Positions 1 through 8,760 of a stretch of 64,000 bases of DNA are shown here, piece after piece (position 1 is the stretch's first letter; each line of letters opens with the position of its first letter). Position numbers and translations under genes: made by a program. The notes under the pieces are model-generated. The model saw only the letters and a list, made by a program, of their open reading frames with translations. It had not been told where the DNA came from and searched no databases. The stretch comes from an uncultured Alistipes sp. (lineage in GTDB: Bacteria > Bacteroidota > Bacteroidia > Bacteroidales > Rikenellaceae), in contig CANQIF010000004.1 in the NCBI GenBank assembly GCA_947623965.1, positions 81,824 to 145,823 on the forward strand. The letters run 5' to 3'.

Positions 1-30
1 TTCACCCAATTGTCATTCGATTTTGGACTG

Positions 31-90
31 CAACCTGCGGGCCTCCGCGCCCGAAAGGCTGCGGCCCGCCGATCCCTCCGGGATCGATCC
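31..90. repeat. Mosaic intergenic repeat, block 1 (short)
   Basis: One GC-rich module C in plus orientation (starts GCGGGCCTCCGC, ends GGCTGCGGCCCGC) followed directly by a small perfect palindrome at 70-86: CGATCCC, loop TCC, GGGATCG. The block is cut short compared with the others. The rest of 91-342 holds no gene I can support; there is only a 9 bp inverted repeat (177-185 with 209-217) of unknown meaning. Confidence 0.8.
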
Positions 91-342
91 GGACAACAAA
101 TCCCTACTGCCAATCGCTGCGTGTTCGAATTTGCCCCAAAAGCCCTTCTCGGAGTTCAACAACGATGATAAAAAGATGCAGGAGCGGCCGGCGAATGGTT
201 CGCCTTGCGCTCCTGCACTCCTTTTCAAACGGTTGCACAAACATTTAAAAACCGCCACGACCTTCTTCGAACCAGCTTCGCTCCGCAGCTGCACGGTTCT
301 GCAACCGCCCCGCGCCGTCTCGAGCCTCAGGACCGAGCCACG

Positions 343-1878
343 CTACTCCGCCGGCGTCAGGTTCGCCAGCAGGTTGTCGATGCGGCGCAGCGTCTCCTCC
401 TTGCCGATGAACGAGGTGACGTCGTACATCCCAGGCCCTTTGCCGGCCCCGACGAGCGCCAGCCGCAGCGTGTTCATCACCTGGCCGACGCCGTAGCCCT
501 GCTGCTCGATCCAGCCGTGCACGACCTGTTCGGTGTGCTCCAGCGAGAAGTCGTCGATTGCGGCCAGCACCTCGCGAAGCTCGCGAAGGATGCGCGGATT
601 GTCGCCCTTCCAGTATTTGCGGGCCTGTTTCTCCTCATACGCCGCCGGCGCGACGAAGAAGAACGAGGTGAGGTCCCAAAGGTCGGTGATGAAGGCGGCG
701 CGCTCCTTCATGATGCCCGCCGCGCGGCCGGCCCGTTCGTCCGAAACCTCGATGCCGTGCGCACGCAGGATCGGCTGGTAGAGGGCTGCCAGCTCCGAAT
801 CAGTGAGCCGGTGCATATACTGGGCGTTGAACCATTTCGCCTTGTCGGGCTGAAAGCGGGCGCCCGACTTCGAGACCCGTTCGAGCGAGAAGCCGGCGAT
901 GAGCTCCTCCATCGTGAAGAGCTCCTGTTCCGTGCCGGGGTTCCAGCCCAGCAGCGCCAGCATGTTGATGAAGGCCGCGGGCAGGTAGCCGTCCTCGCGG
1001 TAGCCGCGGGCCGTCTCGCCCGTCGCGGGCGAACGCCAGAAGAGCGGGAAGACGGGGAAGCCCATCTTGTCGCCGTCGCGTTTCGAGAGTTTGCCGCCGC
1101 CCGTCGGCTTGAGCAGCAGCGGCAGGTGGGCGAAGGCGGGCTGCGAGCCGCTCCAGCCGAAAGCGCGGTAAAGCAGGTAGTGCAGCGGCAACGAGGGGAG
1201 CCACTCCTCGCCGCGGATCACGTGCGTGATCTCCATCAGATGGTCGTCGACGATATTCGCCAAGTGGTAGGTCGGCAGCCGGTCGGCCGATTTGTAGAGC
1301 ACCTTGTCGTCGAGCGTCGAGGTGTTCACCGACACGTGGCCGCGGATGAGGTCGTCCATCTCGACCACCTCGTTCTCGGGCATCCGGAAGCGGATCACCC
1401 ACTGGTCGCCGCGGGCGATGCGGGCCTCGACCTCCTCTTTCGGAAGGCGGAGCGAGGTCTCCAGCCGCTCACGGACCTCGTAATTGTAGGCGAAGGCCCG
1501 GCCGGCCGCTTCGGCCTCTTTGCGCAGGGCATCGAGCGCCTCGGCCGAATCGAAGGCGTAGTAGGCCCATCCCGCTTCGACGAGCTGCAGCGCGTATTTC
1601 AGGTAGATTTCGCGGCGTTCGCTCTGCCGGTAGGGAGCGTGCGGACCGCCGACGCCGACCCCCTCGTCGATCTCGATGCCGCACCACTTCAGCGATTCGA
1701 GGATGTACTCCTCGGCTCCCGGCACGAAGCGCTGCGAGTCGGTGTCCTCGATGCGGAGGATCATTTTGCCGCCGTGCTGGCGGGCGAAGAGGTAGTTGTA
1801 GAGGGCCGTACGGACGCCCCCGATATGCAGCGGCCCCGTCGGGCTGGGCGCGAAACGTACACGAACCGTTTTTTCCAT
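343..1878 (-). CDS. gltX: Glutamate--tRNA ligase
   Basis: Class I aminoacyl-tRNA synthetase that charges tRNA-Glu in the cytoplasm. The 511 aa length is normal for bacterial GluRS. The N-terminal Rossmann signature [10 protein letters not shown] (residues 11-20, the HIGH motif) and the KLSKR motif near residue 264 (the KMSKS equivalent) are both present, as is the conserved LRIEDTD stretch near residue 43. The C-terminal half has the helical anticodon-binding domain. The ATG is placed so that the HIGH motif lies at the usual distance from the N-terminus. No terminator is obvious downstream, and no good TAnnTTTG box lies directly upstream. Glu versus Gln specificity (GlnRS/GluRS paralogues) cannot be fully excluded from motifs alone, but the overall match is to GluRS. 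Confidence 0.96.
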   Translation of the reverse strand: MEKTVRVRFAPSPTGPLHIGGVRTALYNYLFARQHGGKMILRIEDTDSQRFVPGAEEYILESLKWCGIEIDEGVGVGGPHAPYRQSERREIYLKYALQLVEAGWAYYAFDSAEALDALRKEAEAAGRAFAYNYEVRERLETSLRLPKEEVEARIARGDQWVIRFRMPENEVVEMDDLIRGHVSVNTSTLDDKVLYKSADRLPTYHLANIVDDHLMEITHVIRGEEWLPSLPLHYLLYRAFGWSGSQPAFAHLPLLLKPTGGGKLSKRDGDKMGFPVFPLFWRSPATGETARGYREDGYLPAAFINMLALLGWNPGTEQELFTMEELIAGFSLERVSKSGARFQPDKAKWFNAQYMHRLTDSELAALYQPILRAHGIEVSDERAGRAAGIMKERAAFITDLWDLTSFFFVAPAAYEEKQARKYWKGDNPRILRELREVLAAIDDFSLEHTEQVVHGWIEQQGYGVGQVMNTLRLALVGAGKGPGMYDVTSFIGKEETLRRIDNLLANLTPAE

Positions 1879-2052
1879 CTGTTCAGTGCGATTTTATGGG
1901 TTAGTGCCGCCCGCCTCGTTGGGGCGGGCGGCGGTTTTCATTCGACAATTTTTCGGGCTGCAGATTTCCTGCGGCAGCCGGCCGGCAGCCATTCTACGAC
2001 CGTTCGACAGCCTTCAGACGGCCATCCGGCAACCGTTCGGCAGCCGTTCGGG

Positions 2053-2781
2053 CTATTTCACCCGGTACTCGATCCGCATCGTAATGCGGGCCTTCTTCAG
2101 CCGGGCGGAGGTGTTGAACGACCCGCCGGCCGAGAACTCCTCGTTCGAGTTGGCCCCCGTGATCTGGAAGACGCCCATGCGGGCCGACTTCACGGCACCG
2201 AGCTTGGCGCCCGCATTGACGGCGATCTTCTCGGCACGCTGCCGGGCATCGGCCGATGCGGTCTCGATAAGGCCCATCTTCACGTCGTCGAGCTTCGTAT
2301 AGTAGTAGTCCGGAGCGTAGGCCTCGATCGCCACTCCCTGGGCGATGAGCGACGAAATTTCGCGCGAGATCTGCTCGACGAGGGCCACATCCGACGACTC
2401 GATCACCAACCGCTGGCGCAGCTCGTAGCCCACGAAACGCTGCCCGGCCCAGTTGCCGTTGGCTGTGTAGTTCGGAGTGTACTGCTTGTTCGCATTGACG
2501 AACTCGTAGACGACGGCCTCTTCGGGCAGTCCCTTCGAGGCAAGGTAGGCGGCCACCTTGCGCTTGCTCTGCTCGATCTGGGCATAGCCGGCGGCGGCGG
2601 TCGGCGCCTCGGCGGTCAGCTCGGCCGACCAGACGATCTTGTCCGACGAGAACTCCGTCTCGCCCAGACCCGTTACGACGATCGTCTGCTGCGAACGGTA
2701 TTTGTAGGTGTAGGCGCGGGCTACGAAAGCCGCTGCAAGAACGATCGCCAGACCGACGATCAGGTACTTCGTGTTTTTCAT
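2053..2781 (-). CDS. SIMPL domain (DUF541) protein
   Basis: A 242 aa protein with an N-terminal hydrophobic segment (residues 4-22, KYLIVGLAIVLAAAFVARA) that acts as a signal anchor or uncleaved signal peptide, followed by a SIMPL/DUF541-type domain with its typical start (VTGLGETEFSSDKI) and a late 'DARQRAEKIAVNAGAKLG' stretch. SIMPL proteins are periplasmic or membrane-tethered and poorly understood; E. coli YggE is linked to oxidative stress resistance. The frame stays open upstream, but that extension runs through the repeat block, so the ATG in front of the hydrophobic segment is chosen. It is a single gene between gltX and ychF. The family call is good; the function is unknown. Confidence 0.85.
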   Translation of the reverse strand: MKNTKYLIVGLAIVLAAAFVARAYTYKYRSQQTIVVTGLGETEFSSDKIVWSAELTAEAPTAAAGYAQIEQSKRKVAAYLASKGLPEEAVVYEFVNANKQYTPNYTANGNWAGQRFVGYELRQRLVIESSDVALVEQISREISSLIAQGVAIEAYAPDYYYTKLDDVKMGLIETASADARQRAEKIAVNAGAKLGAVKSARMGVFQITGANSNEEFSAGGSFNTSARLKKARITMRIEYRVK

Positions 2782-2819
2782 GCTATTGCGTTTTTGTGGT
2801 TTATTCATTTCATTCATTT

Positions 2820-3180
2820 GCGGTTCCGACAAGGAACCGCAGCGGGTCGCAGCCGCCGCCGGGCGGAGGGCTGCATCCTCGCGCCGCTCGAAATCAGGTC
2901 CGTCCGCTTGACTGCGGGTTGGTCGCAAGCAGGATCGATCGCGTTAGCGATCGGCGGGCCGCAGCCTCCCGGGCGCGGAGGCCCGCAACTCCTTAACAGT
3001 CGTGCGCGACCTCCGCAGGCTGCGCCCCGAGTGTTTCGGTCCGTCAGGACCGGCAGCCCGCAGCCGCCCCCTGGCGGAGGGCTGCTCCTCTACGTCGCAG
3101 GCCCGTCCGCTCGGCTGCGGGACTGCCTTTCTGCAATGCCGTCCACTGCTCGGCTGCAGGCCTTTAAAAGGCCGCGGCCC
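2820..3180. repeat. Mosaic intergenic repeat, block 2 (minus orientation)
   Basis: Reading left to right there is a palindrome GCGGTTCC/GGAACCGC (2820-2840), a reversed module E, a palindrome CGATCGC/GCGATCG (2936-2953, loop GTTA), a reversed module C, a palindrome CGGTCC/GGACCG with loop GTCA near 3040, and a second reversed module E. It fills the gap between the ychF 3' end and the SIMPL gene. Confidence 0.85.
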
Positions 3181-3280
3181 GAGCCTCATTTCTTTAATTT
3201 TTCATTTTAAATTTCAGTTTCAACGAAACCGCCGCGCCCCGGGCTTCCATCAAACAGCCCGATTCCGTCTGGCCGGCTGT

Positions 3281-4381
3281 CTAAACGTTGAAAAGGAAGT
3301 GCATGATGTCGCCGTCCTGCACGACGTACTCCTTGCCCTCGATACCGATCTTGCCGGCGTCGCGGCAGGCCTTCTCCGAACCGAGCGTCACGTAGTCGGC
3401 ATACTTGATGACCTCGGCGCGGATGAAGCCGCGCTCGAAATCGGTGTGGATGATGCCCGCCGTCTGGGGCGCCTTCATGCCGCGCACGTAGGTCCAGGCG
3501 CGGCTCTCGTCAGGACCCGTCGTGAAGAAGGTCTCCAGATCGAGCAGCTTGTAGGCCGACTTGATCAGCCGGGCCACCCCCGACTCCTTCAGCCCCAGGT
3601 CCTCGAGGAAGAGCTGACGCTCCTCGTAGCTCTCGAGCTCGGCGATGTCGGCCTCCGTCGCGGCGGCGATGATGAGCATCTCGGCCTTCTCGCCGGCGAT
3701 CGCGCGGGCCACGGCCTCTGTGTGGGCGTTGCCCGTCACGGCGCTCTTCTCATCGACGTTGCAGACGTAGAGCACCGGTTTGTCCGTGAGCAGGTTCAGG
3801 TCGGCGACGAGCTTGTGCTCCTCGCGGTCGAGCTCCAGCTCGCGGGCGTTGCGCCCCTGCTCGAGCAGCGCCTTGTACTGCAAAAGCAGTTCCACGGTGC
3901 GTTTGGCCTGCTTGTCGCCGCCGACGGCCGCCTGCTTCTGGGTCTTGGCGAGGCGGTTTTCGACCGTCTCGAGGTCCTTGAGCTGCAGTTCGGTGTCGAT
4001 CACCTCCTTGTCGCGCACGGGGTCGACCGTTCCGTCCACGTGGGTGATGTTGCCATTCTCGAAGCAGCGCAGCACGTGGATGATCGCGTGCGTGTTGCGG
4101 ATGTTGCCGAGGAACTTGTTACCCAACCCTTCGCCCTTCGAGGCCCCCTTCACGAGGCCGGCGATGTCTACGATCTCGATCGTGGTGGGGATGACGCGCT
4201 TGGGCTTGTCGATCTCGGCCAGCCGGATCAACCGCTCGTCGGGGACGGTGATGACCCCCACGTTGGGTTCGATCGTGCAGAACGGGAAGTTGGCCGCCTG
4301 CGCCTTGGCGTTCGACAGACAGTTGAAGAGGGTCGATTTGCCGACGTTCGGCAGACCCACGATGCCGCATTGTAATGCCAT
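3281..4381 (-). CDS. ychF: Redox-regulated ATPase YchF (Obg-like)
   Basis: Obg-family P-loop NTPase that in studied homologues prefers ATP and associates with ribosomes. The protein is 366 aa. The P-loop GLPNVGKST sits at residues 9-17, the switch II/DIAGLVKGA stretch and a NVDEKS G4-like motif follow, and the C-terminal TGS-type domain ends in the family-typical 'VVQDGDIMHFLFNV'. The start is the ATG eight residues before the P-loop; the 40 upstream in-frame residues run through the promoter region and are rejected. A perfect -7 box lies about 40 bp upstream, so it is probably its own transcription unit. Confidence 0.96.
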   Translation of the reverse strand: MALQCGIVGLPNVGKSTLFNCLSNAKAQAANFPFCTIEPNVGVITVPDERLIRLAEIDKPKRVIPTTIEIVDIAGLVKGASKGEGLGNKFLGNIRNTHAIIHVLRCFENGNITHVDGTVDPVRDKEVIDTELQLKDLETVENRLAKTQKQAAVGGDKQAKRTVELLLQYKALLEQGRNARELELDREEHKLVADLNLLTDKPVLYVCNVDEKSAVTGNAHTEAVARAIAGEKAEMLIIAAATEADIAELESYEERQLFLEDLGLKESGVARLIKSAYKLLDLETFFTTGPDESRAWTYVRGMKAPQTAGIIHTDFERGFIRAEVIKYADYVTLGSEKACRDAGKIGIEGKEYVVQDGDIMHFLFNV

Positions 4382-4424
4382 ATCTTTCGGTCGTTTGTTC
4401 GGTGATGAATCGCTGTTTAACTCA

Positions 4425-4432
4425 CAAAGATA
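4425..4432 (-). promoter_or_regulatory. ychF promoter, -7 box
   Basis: Reads TATCTTTG on the minus strand, a full match to the Bacteroidota -7 consensus TAnnTTTG. Predicted transcription start is near 4420, giving a leader of about 40 nt. Confidence 0.7.
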
Positions 4433-4508
4433 ATGATTTCTTCCGATATGGGCAATGAAAAACGCAAAAACGGCCGCGGACGGCGAGTAGCCCCGAAGCA
4501 AGAGGTGC

Positions 4509-4552
4509 GGCAGCCGGGCGGAACGGCAGCCGGGCGGAACGGCAGCCGGAGC
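4509..4552. repeat. 16 bp tandem repeat (GGCAGCCGGGCGGAAC, about 2.6 copies)
   Basis: Two full units and a partial third follow each other without gaps just downstream of the korB terminator. A degenerate relative of the same CGGCAGCC motif lies at about 1960-2045. No function is evident. Confidence 0.7.
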
Positions 4553-4605
4553 AGGCCTGCCACCCTACTCCGGTAATGCGCCGTACCGGGCGGCAGCGAG
4601 CCGCA

Positions 4606-4645
4606 CAAAAAAAACGGGGCATCCGGCCCGCAGACCGGATGCCCC
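4606..4645 (-). terminator. Rho-independent terminator of korAB
   Basis: Stem GGGGCATCCGG/CCGGATGCCCC (11 bp, 8 nt loop) with an eight-A run on its left, which is a U-tract in the minus-strand transcript. It lies 20 bp after the korB stop. Confidence 0.9.
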
Positions 4646-4665
4646 GAAAGGATGAACGGCGGAGG

Positions 4666-5697
4666 TTATTCGACCTTCCACGTGGCGCCCGAACGGAGCA
4701 GGTCGTCCACGCAGGTGATCTTGCGGGCGGCCCGGACCTCCTCGACCTGCCGCTGAACCCCCTGGTCGTAGACCACGGGATCCTCCACGTCGCGGATAAC
4801 TCCCACGGCGACCGGATAGTCGGGATACTTCATCGCCGCCAGCATCGTGTGCAGCGTCGTTTCGGGGGTGTGGGCGTCGTGCGTCAGCACGTCGTCGATC
4901 GTGTAGCCCTCCTCGCCCACGGTCACCACCTTGAGTTTCATGTTCTCGAAGACGAGCCCCTTCTCCCGCTTCTCGCCGAAGAGCATCTTCTCGCCGTGAC
5001 GCAGCGTAATCGTGTGCTTGGCGCGCGTCGCCTTGTCGCCGGCGAAGAGGGCGTGGGTCTTGTCGTTGAAGATGACGCAGTTCTGCAGCACCTCCACGAC
5101 CGACATGCCCTTGTGCCTGGCGGCGGCCACGAGGCACTCCTTCGTCAGCATCACCTCCATATCGACCGAGCGGGCGAAGAAGCTGCCCTTGGCGCCGATC
5201 ACCAGCTCGCCCGGGTTGAAGGGCTTCTCGACCGTCCCGTAGGGCGAAGTCTTCGTGATCTTGCCCAGCTTCGAGGTGGGGGAATACTGCCCTTTCGTGA
5301 GGCCGTAGATCTCGTTGTTGAAGAGAATCACATTCAGGTCGATGTTGCGGCGGATGGCGTGGATGAAGTGGTTGCCGCCGATGGCGAGCGAGTCGCCGTC
5401 GCCCGTGGCGACCCACACCGAAAGGGCCGGATTGGCCGTCTTGACGCCCGTGGCGATGGCGTTGGCACGCCCGTGCACGGAGTGGAACCCGAAGGTCTTC
5501 ATGTAGTAGATGAAGCGCGACGAGCAGCCGATGCCCGAGACGAACGTAAAGAGGTTGTGCGGCGTGTCGGTGGCGTCGGCGACTTCGGGCAGCGCCCGCT
5601 GTACGGCGTTCAGAATGGCGTGGTCGCCGCAGCCGGGGCACCAGCGGACCTCCTGGTCGCTCTTGAAATCCGCGGGGGTATAGTTATAGGTAGCCAT
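4666..5697 (-). CDS. korB: 2-oxoglutarate:ferredoxin oxidoreductase, beta subunit
   Basis: TPP-binding subunit of a 2-oxoacid:ferredoxin oxidoreductase, which oxidises 2-oxoglutarate (most likely) to succinyl-CoA with ferredoxin as acceptor. The protein is 343 aa. CPGCG at residues 20-24 supplies part of the cofactor site, and the TPP/Mg motif is GDGD (99-102) followed by NNE (127-129). It starts 6 bp after the korA stop, so the two are co-transcribed and probably coupled. The substrate assignment rests on the fused gamma-alpha partner and on the family's usual role in anaerobic Bacteroidota; other 2-oxoacids are possible. No ferredoxin-like delta subunit gene is adjacent. Confidence 0.9.
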   Translation of the reverse strand: MATYNYTPADFKSDQEVRWCPGCGDHAILNAVQRALPEVADATDTPHNLFTFVSGIGCSSRFIYYMKTFGFHSVHGRANAIATGVKTANPALSVWVATGDGDSLAIGGNHFIHAIRRNIDLNVILFNNEIYGLTKGQYSPTSKLGKITKTSPYGTVEKPFNPGELVIGAKGSFFARSVDMEVMLTKECLVAAARHKGMSVVEVLQNCVIFNDKTHALFAGDKATRAKHTITLRHGEKMLFGEKREKGLVFENMKLKVVTVGEEGYTIDDVLTHDAHTPETTLHTMLAAMKYPDYPVAVGVIRDVEDPVVYDQGVQRQVEEVRAARKITCVDDLLRSGATWKVE

Positions 5698-5703
5698 GGG
5701 TTG

Positions 5704-7548
5704 TTACTGCATTAAGGATTCGAAATGACGTTTCAGCTCGACGATCGTGAAGGGCTGGCCCTCGCACTTGTTGTACTGCAGGTAGTCGAACTCCTGCAGC
5801 TGCTGGCGCAGATAGCCGGCGAACTGGCCTTGGTTCAGCTCGCAGACGACGATCTTCCGGAACTTCGCGAAGATCTCCTTCACGCCGTGCGGCAGCGGGT
5901 TGATGTAGTTGAAGTGGCACAGCGAGATGCGGCGCCCCTCGGCGCGCAGCTGATCGACGGCGTTCTGCAGGTGGCCGCGTGTGCCGCCCCAGCCGACGAC
6001 GAGCAGGTCGCCCTCGGCCTCGCCGTAGACGCTCTGCACGGGGATATCCTCGGCGACCATGCGGACCTTCTCGGCGCGCAGGTGCGTCATGAGCTGGTGG
6101 TTGGCCGGATCGTGCGAGATGGATCCCTTCACGGCATCCTTCTCCAGACCGCCGACGCGGTGTTCGAGCCCCTTCTTGCCCGGGAAAGCCCAGCCGCGGG
6201 CGAGGCGTTCGTTGCGGACGTAGGGCATGAAGCCCCCCTCGGGCGCCTCTTCGACGATCGGCGGGGTGATGGCCGGATAGTCGGCCATCGAGGGAATGCG
6301 CCACGGCTCGGAGCCGTTGGCGATGAAGCCGTCGGAGAGCAGGACGACGGGGGTCATGTGCTCCATGGCGAGGCGGCCCGCCTCGAAGGCGTAGTGGAAA
6401 CAGTCGCTCGGCGACGAGGCGGCGAGAACGATGAGCGGGCATTCGCCGTTGCGGCCGTAGAGGGCCTGCTGCAGGTCGCTCTGCTCGGGCTTGGTCGGCA
6501 GACCCGTCGAGGGGCCGCCGCGCTGCACGTCGATCACCACGAGAGGCAGCTCGGTCATCACGGCCAGCCCCAGCGCCTCGCTCTTGAGCGAGAGACCCGG
6601 GCCCGAAGTCGAGGTGACGGCGAAGTTGCCGGCGAAGGCGGCGCCGATGGCGGTGCAGATGCCGGCGATCTCGTCTTCGGCCTGCACGGTCTTCACGCCG
6701 AGGTCCTTGCGCTTTGCGAGCTCCTCGAGAATGACCGTGGCGGGGGTAATGGGATAGGAGCCGCAGAAGAGCGGCAGGCCGGCCTTCTCGGCGGCGGCGC
6801 AGAGGCCCCACGCCGTGGCAACGTTGCCCGAGATGGTGCGGTAAGTGCCCTTCTCGAGCTTGGCGGGGGCTACGCGGTAGTTGTTGGCGAACTGGTGCGT
6901 GTTGGCCGCGTAGTTGTAACCGGCCTTGATGGCGAGCTTGTTGGCCTCGGCGACGACGGGGTTTTTCTTGGCGAACTTGCCGTCGAGGTAGGCGAAGGCG
7001 TGCTCCTCGGGCCGGTCGAAGAGCCAGAAGCAGATGCCCAGCGCGAACATGTTCTTGCACTTGACGACGGACTTGTTGTCGAGGCCGGTCTCCTTGAGGG
7101 CTTCGCGCGTCATGGCGGTGATGTCGGGGACGACGACGTTGTAGTCGCCGATCCCGAGCTCGGCAATGGGGTCGAGCGTGGCGAAGCCCGCCTTGCGGAG
7201 GCTCTCCTCCGAGATCGAGTCGCCGTCGAGGATGATCGTGGCACCCTCCTTGAGCCACTTGCGGTTGGCCTTCAGCGCGGCGGGGTTCATCGCGACGAGA
7301 ACGTCGCAGTAGTCGCCCGGATTGAGCTCACGCGAACTGCCGAAATGGACCTGGAAGCCCGAGACGCCGGCCACGGTACCCTGCGGAGCGCGGATCTCGG
7401 CCGGGTAGTCGGGGAAGGTCGAGATGCCGTTGCCCACGAGGGCGGCCGTGTCGGAGAAGAGGGTGCCCGTCAGCTGCATGCCGTCGCCCGAATCACCCGA
7501 GAAGCGAATCACGACGTCCTGCAGCGCCTGCACGTTTTTTTGTTCCAT
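5704..7548 (-). CDS. korA: 2-oxoglutarate:ferredoxin oxidoreductase, fused gamma/alpha subunit
   Basis: A 614 aa protein joining the gamma domain (about 12-195, starting RFSGDSGDGMQLTG) to the alpha (pyrimidine-binding) domain (about 240-614), with SYPITPA at 264-270 and QAEDEIA at 289-295, both typical of the family. With KorB it forms the catalytic complex feeding reduced ferredoxin into anaerobic metabolism. The ATG is preceded by a leader of about 118 nt if the upstream -7 box is used. The gamma-alpha fusion is the usual arrangement in Bacteroidota. Domain calls come from motif reading; the 2-oxoglutarate preference is inferred. Confidence 0.9.
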   Translation of the reverse strand: MEQKNVQALQDVVIRFSGDSGDGMQLTGTLFSDTAALVGNGISTFPDYPAEIRAPQGTVAGVSGFQVHFGSSRELNPGDYCDVLVAMNPAALKANRKWLKEGATIILDGDSISEESLRKAGFATLDPIAELGIGDYNVVVPDITAMTREALKETGLDNKSVVKCKNMFALGICFWLFDRPEEHAFAYLDGKFAKKNPVVAEANKLAIKAGYNYAANTHQFANNYRVAPAKLEKGTYRTISGNVATAWGLCAAAEKAGLPLFCGSYPITPATVILEELAKRKDLGVKTVQAEDEIAGICTAIGAAFAGNFAVTSTSGPGLSLKSEALGLAVMTELPLVVIDVQRGGPSTGLPTKPEQSDLQQALYGRNGECPLIVLAASSPSDCFHYAFEAGRLAMEHMTPVVLLSDGFIANGSEPWRIPSMADYPAITPPIVEEAPEGGFMPYVRNERLARGWAFPGKKGLEHRVGGLEKDAVKGSISHDPANHQLMTHLRAEKVRMVAEDIPVQSVYGEAEGDLLVVGWGGTRGHLQNAVDQLRAEGRRISLCHFNYINPLPHGVKEIFAKFRKIVVCELNQGQFAGYLRQQLQEFDYLQYNKCEGQPFTIVELKRHFESLMQ

Positions 7549-7670
7549 GTTGCGTATTTGGTTTTAGGTTAGTTCCGTAACCGGAGGGGCTGCGAGCGGT
7601 GACCGCGCGCAACGCGTAAAAAAACACGTCCACCAGTGTTTTGCGCCGGGGCGGGTTTCCAAAACAAAGT

Positions 7671-7678
7671 CAAAGATA
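7671..7678 (-). promoter_or_regulatory. korAB promoter, -7 box
   Basis: TATCTTTG on the minus strand within an AT-rich patch (7665-7700). It implies a long leader to korA. The leader contains GC-rich inverted sequence around 7590-7620 but no recognised riboswitch. Confidence 0.6.
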
Positions 7679-7800
7679 ATAAAATAATTGTTAGTTCTTT
7701 CACAATAGCCGAAAATTTTTATCGGGGCTTGGGAAGCGGAGGGTGTGGGAGGCTTTTTGTTCCTGCCGGAGGCGCGGGAGCAAGCAGCCGGCCGAGGTCA

Positions 7801-7872
7801 TGGTCGCGATCGCGGTTGCGGTCGTGGTTGCGATCGCGGTCGTGGTTGCGGTCGCGGTCGCGGTCGCGGTTG
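7801..7872. repeat. Hexanucleotide tandem array, 12 units
   Basis: Twelve contiguous 6 bp units of the form (C/T)G(G/A)T(C/T)G, mostly CGGTCG, with CGATCG, CGGTTG, TGGTTG and TGGTCG variants. It lies between the korA promoter and repeat block 3, outside any supported gene. Confidence 0.9.
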
Positions 7873-7892
7873 GCGAGATCGCCTGCAAATTC

Positions 7893-8672
7893 GATCGCGC
7901 AGCAATTGGCGGGCCGCAGCCTCCCCGGCGCGGAGGCCCGCAGCTCGCGTCCTGCAGGTCCGCTTCGCGCGCGACTTCCGCAGGCTGCGCCCCGAATCGG
8001 AATATATGTCCAAGCGTGTACGGAGGCCTTTTTTAATTTTGAATCTTGAATTTTGAATGATGAATTTGCGGTTCCGAATGGAACCGTAGCGAGCCGCAGC
8101 TTCGCCCCGCGAAGGCCCGCAACTCGCATCCACCTTTGCGTCCGCTTGTGCGTTTCTTCGCAAGCCGCGACCCAATTATAATTTTGAATATTGGATGGAA
8201 AATTTCGACCTCGCAAGAGGTCGTGCGGGCCGCAGCCTGGGGGCGGCGGAGGCCCGCTGCTCCTTATCGTCGCAGGCGTGCACTCCGCAGGCTGCGCCCC
8301 GAATCGGGATATATGCCCAAGCGTATCCGGAAGACCTGCTTAATTCTGAATTTTGAATCTTGAATTTGCGCCCGAACGGGCGCAGCAGCCCGCAGCCGCC
8401 CCCCCGGCGGAGGGCTGCATCCTCGCACGCTCGTCGCAAGCCCATCCGCTCGGCTGCGGGCTGGCCTTGAATTCGGAACGGTCCGTCAAGACCGTGCAGG
8501 CCGCAGCTTCGCCGCGCGAAGGCCCGCTGCTCGCGTCCGCCTTTGCGTCCGCTTGTGCGTGCCTTCGCAGACTGCGACCCGAATCGGATTAAGCACCCAA
8601 GAGCCTCGGATATCCATTCAATTTTGAATATTGAATCTTGAATTTTGAATTTGCGGCTTCAAAGAAGCCGCC
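7893..8672. repeat. Mosaic intergenic repeat, block 3 (minus orientation, several units)
   Basis: Several reversed units in series. There are reversed module C copies near 7908, 8085 and 8225, a reversed module E near 8385, and AT-rich tracts near 8030-8065, 8170-8200, 8340-8366 and 8615-8650. Palindromes include GCGGTTCC/GGAACCG (8068-8087), a TGCGCCC/GGGCGCA type near 8367 and GCGGCTTC/GAAGCCGC (8653-8671). No gene is supported in this stretch. Confidence 0.85.
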
Positions 8673-8693
8673 ACAGCCCGACCGACACGACAA

Positions 8694-8734
8694 AAAAATC
8701 CCGAAACTCCGTCAATCGGAGTTTCGGGATTTTT
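8694..8734 (-). terminator. Rho-independent terminator of the ribosomal cluster
   Basis: A very strong perfect stem (AAAAATCCCGAAACTCCG pairing with its complement at 8717-8734) around a 5 nt TCAAT loop, flanked by A on the left and T on the right, 27 bp after the tsf stop. Confidence 0.93.
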
Positions 8735-8760
8735 CGGTACAGGACCGCAGTGGCAACGGA

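Noticed and set aside
177..217. 9 bp inverted repeat TGCAGGAGC/GCTCCTGCA downstream of gltX
   Set aside because: Considered as the gltX terminator, but there is no U-tract and the loop is 23 nt.
1907..1940. GC hairpin with trailing T (CCGCCCGCC/GGCGGGCGG) between gltX and the SIMPL gene
   Set aside because: The T-run is on the plus side, whereas both flanking genes are on the minus strand. It could terminate only antisense RNA, so it is not listed as a terminator.
205..3210. A 1001-codon open frame on the plus strand
   Set aside because: It runs antisense to gltX and the SIMPL gene and through repeat block 2. Composition is Arg/Leu/Val/Ala-rich as expected for a GC-rich shadow frame, and no domain is visible. 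Similar shadows exist antisense to ftsH (17142-21461) and the M16 protease (27263-30364).
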